Shown in pieces: positions 9,468 through 11,541 of a stretch of 11,541 nt of DNA; within the stretch, counting starts at the first letter, position 1, and each line of letters starts with the position of its first letter. A model generated the notes under the pieces. It did no database searches and was not told where the DNA came from. It saw only the letters and a program-made list of their open reading frames with translations. The position numbers were made by a program, and so were the translations under genes. Source of the stretch: Clostridia bacterium. Lineage in GTDB: Bacteria > Bacillota_A > Clostridia > Christensenellales > UBA1750. The stretch is taken from positions 1 to 11,541 of the forward strand of contig JAFPSR010000025.1 in the NCBI GenBank assembly GCA_017413675.1, in the 5' to 3' direction.

Positions 9468-10463
9468 ATGTCGTTTGCCTATGATACCAAAGCGGAACTG
9501 TGCAGCATTCCTGTAGAAGAGGATTGCTGCCGGAAAAGCCTGCTGTCCGCGCTTTTGCATGTCGGCGGATCCCTCACACTGTCCCATGCGGGTATGGGAC
9601 TGACAGTAACCACCGAACATCCGGCTGCCGCACGTCTTACTTTCCGCCTGCTGCGCGAATGCTGCCAAAGCCGCGCACAGATCCGCACCTACCGCGTTGA
9701 ACGCCTCAACAAAGGACACACCTACGAGCTCCTCCTCCCTCCGGGTGAGGAAACCCGCAGGGTCATGCTCTTTACAGGCCTGATGGAAAAAACGGAAGAC
9801 GGAACTTTCCGTCTGCGGGATGCTGTCCCCGAGTTCGTCACGGAAAAAGAATGCTGCATGCGTTCCTATGCCCGCGGTGCCTTCCTGATGGGCGGAACCG
9901 TTTCGGATCCGGAAAAAAGCTATCATCTGGAAATCGGTGTTTCGGACGAGGCATACTGTGAAAGTCTCCGGCGGCTCCTGGCGGCCCTCTCCCTGCCCAG
10001 CGGCTATACGCTGCGCAAAGGCCGTCCGCTCCTGTATATGAAGGGAAGCGACAGTATTGTGGATTTCCTTCTTTTTATCGGGGCTACCAGCGCTTTTCTG
10101 AAGCTGGAAAACGTACGCGTCAATAAATCCGTACGCAACAACGTCAACCGCACCATGAACTGCGAGAATTACAATATCAACAAGATGATGGATGCCGCGC
10201 AGAGGCAGCGGGAAGACATTCTGTATCTGGAACGGTCCGGACAGTTCCCGAAACTCAGCCGTGTCCTGCGGGAAACGGCCGAGCTTCGAATGGAGTACCC
10301 GGAAGCTTCCCTTGAGCAGCTCGCGGAAGCCCATGTCCCGCCCATTACCAAATCTGCCGCGAACAACCGGCTGCGTAAAATCTCTTCCCTGGCCAGGGAT
10401 CTGCGTTCCCGCCTGGAAATAGCGGAGATTGCTCCGGATCAGACCATACAGGCCCGGTCCTGA
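9468..10463 (+). CDS. whiA: DNA-binding protein WhiA, sporulation/division regulator
   Basis: This is a 331-residue protein with the three WhiA parts: an N-terminal domain (about 1-90, beginning MSFAYDTKAEL), a degenerate LAGLIDADG homing-endonuclease-like domain (about 130-235, with ARGAFLMGGTVSD at 135-147), and a C-terminal helix-turn-helix (about 255-312). NNVNRTMNCENYNINK (224-239) and ASLEQLAEAHVPPITKS (280-296) are family signatures. In Streptomyces it controls sporulation septation; in Bacillus it affects division and chromosome segregation. The recognition region reads KSAANNRLRKI, where KSGVNHRLRKI is usual. AAAGGAA sits just upstream of the ATG, and rapZ ends 32 bases before. yvcK, often found between rapZ and whiA, is absent. 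Confidence 0.96.
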   Translation: MSFAYDTKAELCSIPVEEDCCRKSLLSALLHVGGSLTLSHAGMGLTVTTEHPAAARLTFRLLRECCQSRAQIRTYRVERLNKGHTYELLLPPGEETRRVMLFTGLMEKTEDGTFRLRDAVPEFVTEKECCMRSYARGAFLMGGTVSDPEKSYHLEIGVSDEAYCESLRRLLAALSLPSGYTLRKGRPLLYMKGSDSIVDFLLFIGATSAFLKLENVRVNKSVRNNVNRTMNCENYNINKMMDAAQRQREDILYLERSGQFPKLSRVLRETAELRMEYPEASLEQLAEAHVPPITKSAANNRLRKISSLARDLRSRLEIAEIAPDQTIQARS

Positions 10464-10529
10464 CTTTTATTCCGTTTTTCCTTCCCATATTCCATACAGG
10501 ACGGTTTCCCCTTCCCCAGGTATTCCGGT

Positions 10530-10568
10530 CCTTCTGTTTATCCATCAAAGCGAAGGGTTTTCTTTTTT
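10530..10568 (+). terminator. Weak intrinsic terminator after whiA
   Basis: CCTTC (10530-10534) pairs with GAAGG (10552-10556); an inner three-base T-A stem closes a seven-base loop after a two-by-two mismatch. GTTTTCTTTTTT follows. The stem is short but the T run is good. It lies 67 bases after the whiA stop and would separate the murB operon from the SGNH hydrolase gene. Nothing else codes in 10464-10677. Confidence 0.5.
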
Positions 10569-10582
10569 CGCAGACGTCGATC

Positions 10583-10605
10583 CCGCATACTGTCCGGACA
10601 TGCGG
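10583..10605. repeat. Imperfect palindrome upstream of the SGNH hydrolase gene
   Basis: CCGCAT (10583-10588), three extra bases, and GTCC (10592-10595) are mirrored by GGACATGCGG (10596-10605). The arms match at all ten positions except for the three-base insertion on the left. It lies about 70 bases before the gene start and could be a protein binding site. No convincing promoter was identified around it. Confidence 0.4.
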
Positions 10606-10662
10606 AACACCTGCACATCTTCCCGTCTCGTGGCGGATATCCTGAAAAACACAGAACAATCT

Positions 10663-10670
10663 AAGGAGGG
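10663..10670 (+). promoter_or_regulatory. Ribosome binding site deciding a TTG start
   Basis: AAGGAGGG lies seven bases before TTG at 10678. The frame is open further upstream into whiA, but that stretch has a terminator and no protein-like pattern. TTG at 10678 is therefore the start. Confidence 0.75.
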
Positions 10671-10677
10671 CTCAGTT

Positions 10678-11475
10678 TTGAAACCCATAACAGAACTCTA
10701 TCAGTTTGAGAATCCCGCGGAAAAACCATTGGACAATTTCCCTGTGAACGGCGGATTCACGGGAATCCTGCGGACAATCGGCGTTGTGGGAGACAGTCTT
10801 TCCTCCGGGGAATTCGAATCTCTGGATGCGGAAGGACATAAGGGATACCACGATTATTTCGATTACTCCTGGGGGCAGTATATTGCCCGTGACTGCGGCT
10901 GCAAAGTATTTAATTTTTCGCGCGGCGGGATGACCGCCAGGGTATACATGGAAAGTTTCGCCCAGGAAAACGGGTTCTGGGATAACGACAAGGTGTGTCA
11001 GGCATACATTCTTGCGCTGGGTGTGAATGACCTGGTGGGGCAGCATCAGGAACTGGGAAGTATCGAAGATCTGGACCTCACTTGCTGGAAGAATAACCGG
11101 AAAACGTTTGCAGGCTATTATGGGGCCATTATCCAGCGTCTCCTGGAAAAACAGCCCAAGGCGCGTTTCTTCCTGGTTACCATGCCGAGGAAATCCGATG
11201 GGCGTACGGCGCCCGGCCATACGGAACTTCTTTATCAGATGGCAAAGACATTTCCTTACACCTATGTCATTGATCTGGAACAGTATGCCCCGGTCTATGA
11301 CGACTATTTCCGGGAGAAGTTTTACCTGGGCGGCCACCTGAATGCAGCCGGCTATATCTTTACCGCCCGGATGATGGAGTCCTATATCGATTACATCATC
11401 CGCCACAACATGGAAGATTTTTGCCAGATTGGCTTTGTGGGGACTGAGTTTCACAATGTCAGCCGGAAGTGGTAA
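10678..11475 (+). CDS. SGNH/GDSL-family hydrolase
   Basis: This is a 265-residue protein without a signal peptide. Block I is GVVGDSLSSGE (35-45) with Ser40 as nucleophile, block II glycines are in NFSRGGMTA (79-87), block III is LGVNDLVG (114-121) with Asn117, and block V is GGHLNAAGY (218-226) with His220. The usual catalytic Asp three residues before this His is Leu217, so the enzyme may work with a Ser-His dyad or recruit another acid. I recall the GGH-N-AGY form from related Firmicutes proteins, so this may be a subfamily trait rather than a defect. The family removes acetyl or other acyl groups from sugars, glycans or lipids; the substrate here is unknown. It starts at TTG with an AAGGAGGG site and appears to be transcribed apart from whiA. 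Confidence 0.85.
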   Translation: MKPITELYQFENPAEKPLDNFPVNGGFTGILRTIGVVGDSLSSGEFESLDAEGHKGYHDYFDYSWGQYIARDCGCKVFNFSRGGMTARVYMESFAQENGFWDNDKVCQAYILALGVNDLVGQHQELGSIEDLDLTCWKNNRKTFAGYYGAIIQRLLEKQPKARFFLVTMPRKSDGRTAPGHTELLYQMAKTFPYTYVIDLEQYAPVYDDYFREKFYLGGHLNAAGYIFTARMMESYIDYIIRHNMEDFCQIGFVGTEFHNVSRKW

Positions 11476-11479
11476 GTCC

Positions 11480-11534
11480 GGGTTCCGGTACATCCGGTTC
11501 GGCTTGCCGGGTGATACGGCTTCCGGAACCCTTT
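11480..11534 (+). terminator. Possible terminator after the SGNH hydrolase gene
   Basis: GGGTTCCGG (11480-11488) pairs perfectly with CCGGAACCC (11523-11531), four bases after the stop codon. The 34-base loop can fold further through CCGG at 11494-11497 and 11507-11510. Only three T follow, so termination efficiency is uncertain. Confidence 0.4.
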
Positions 11535-11541
11535 CCGCACA

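Noticed and set aside
10429..10677. 83-residue extension of the SGNH hydrolase back into whiA
   Set aside because: It crosses the whiA stop region and a candidate terminator and lacks homology-like pattern; the AAGGAGGG-TTG at 10678 explains the start.
10672..11493. 273-codon minus-strand frame opposite the SGNH hydrolase
   Set aside because: It is complementary to a gene with clear SGNH blocks; no ribosome site or recognisable domain on the minus strand.

Overview
The window looks like a chromosomal segment of a Gram-positive anaerobe of the class Clostridia with a moderately high GC content (a gut or rumen type lineage is likely). The evidence is the murB-rapZ-whiA cluster, a Firmicutes-type GT4 glycosyltransferase, strong AAGGAGG ribosome sites before most genes, two TTG starts backed by such sites, and short sigma-A type promoters with 17-base spacers. 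The genus cannot be fixed from sequence alone.

Layout. At the left edge (1-159, minus) is an open frame cut by the window that may be an AraC-type helix-turn-helix fragment without start signals. A three-gene plus-strand operon follows (223-2744): a membrane-anchored YdcF/DUF218 protein, an alpha/beta-hydrolase esterase, and an aminoglycoside-adenylyltransferase-like nucleotidyltransferase. It has its own promoter (163-191) and ends at a strong hairpin terminator (2761-2800). This terminator also lies downstream of a convergent minus-strand GT4 glycosyltransferase (2811-4136). Between that gene and lacZ is a 282-base region with two back-to-back promoters. The lacZ side has a long leader holding an imperfect inverted repeat. 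lacZ (4419-7487) is a full-length GH2 beta-galactosidase followed by a clear terminator. A new promoter (7574-7602) starts murB-rapZ-whiA (7626-10463), the peptidoglycan and cell-division regulator cluster, but without the yvcK gene that often sits between rapZ and whiA. A weak terminator and a small palindrome separate this cluster from a cytoplasmic SGNH hydrolase (10678-11475), which has a possible terminator at the right edge.

How the genes fit together. murB, rapZ and whiA are one transcription unit linking cell-wall precursor synthesis with nucleotide-sensing and division control. lacZ supplies intracellular lactose or beta-galactoside cleavage, but no permease or dedicated regulator lies next to it. 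The GT4 enzyme probably makes a glycolipid or surface glycan. The ydcF-esterase-nucleotidyltransferase operon has no obvious shared pathway and is the least explained part. No mobile element, CRISPR array, RNA gene or clearly new multi-gene system was found. The observations most worth a second look are the lacZ leader, the hexapeptide-repeat tail of the glycosyltransferase, the three-gene operon, and the missing yvcK.
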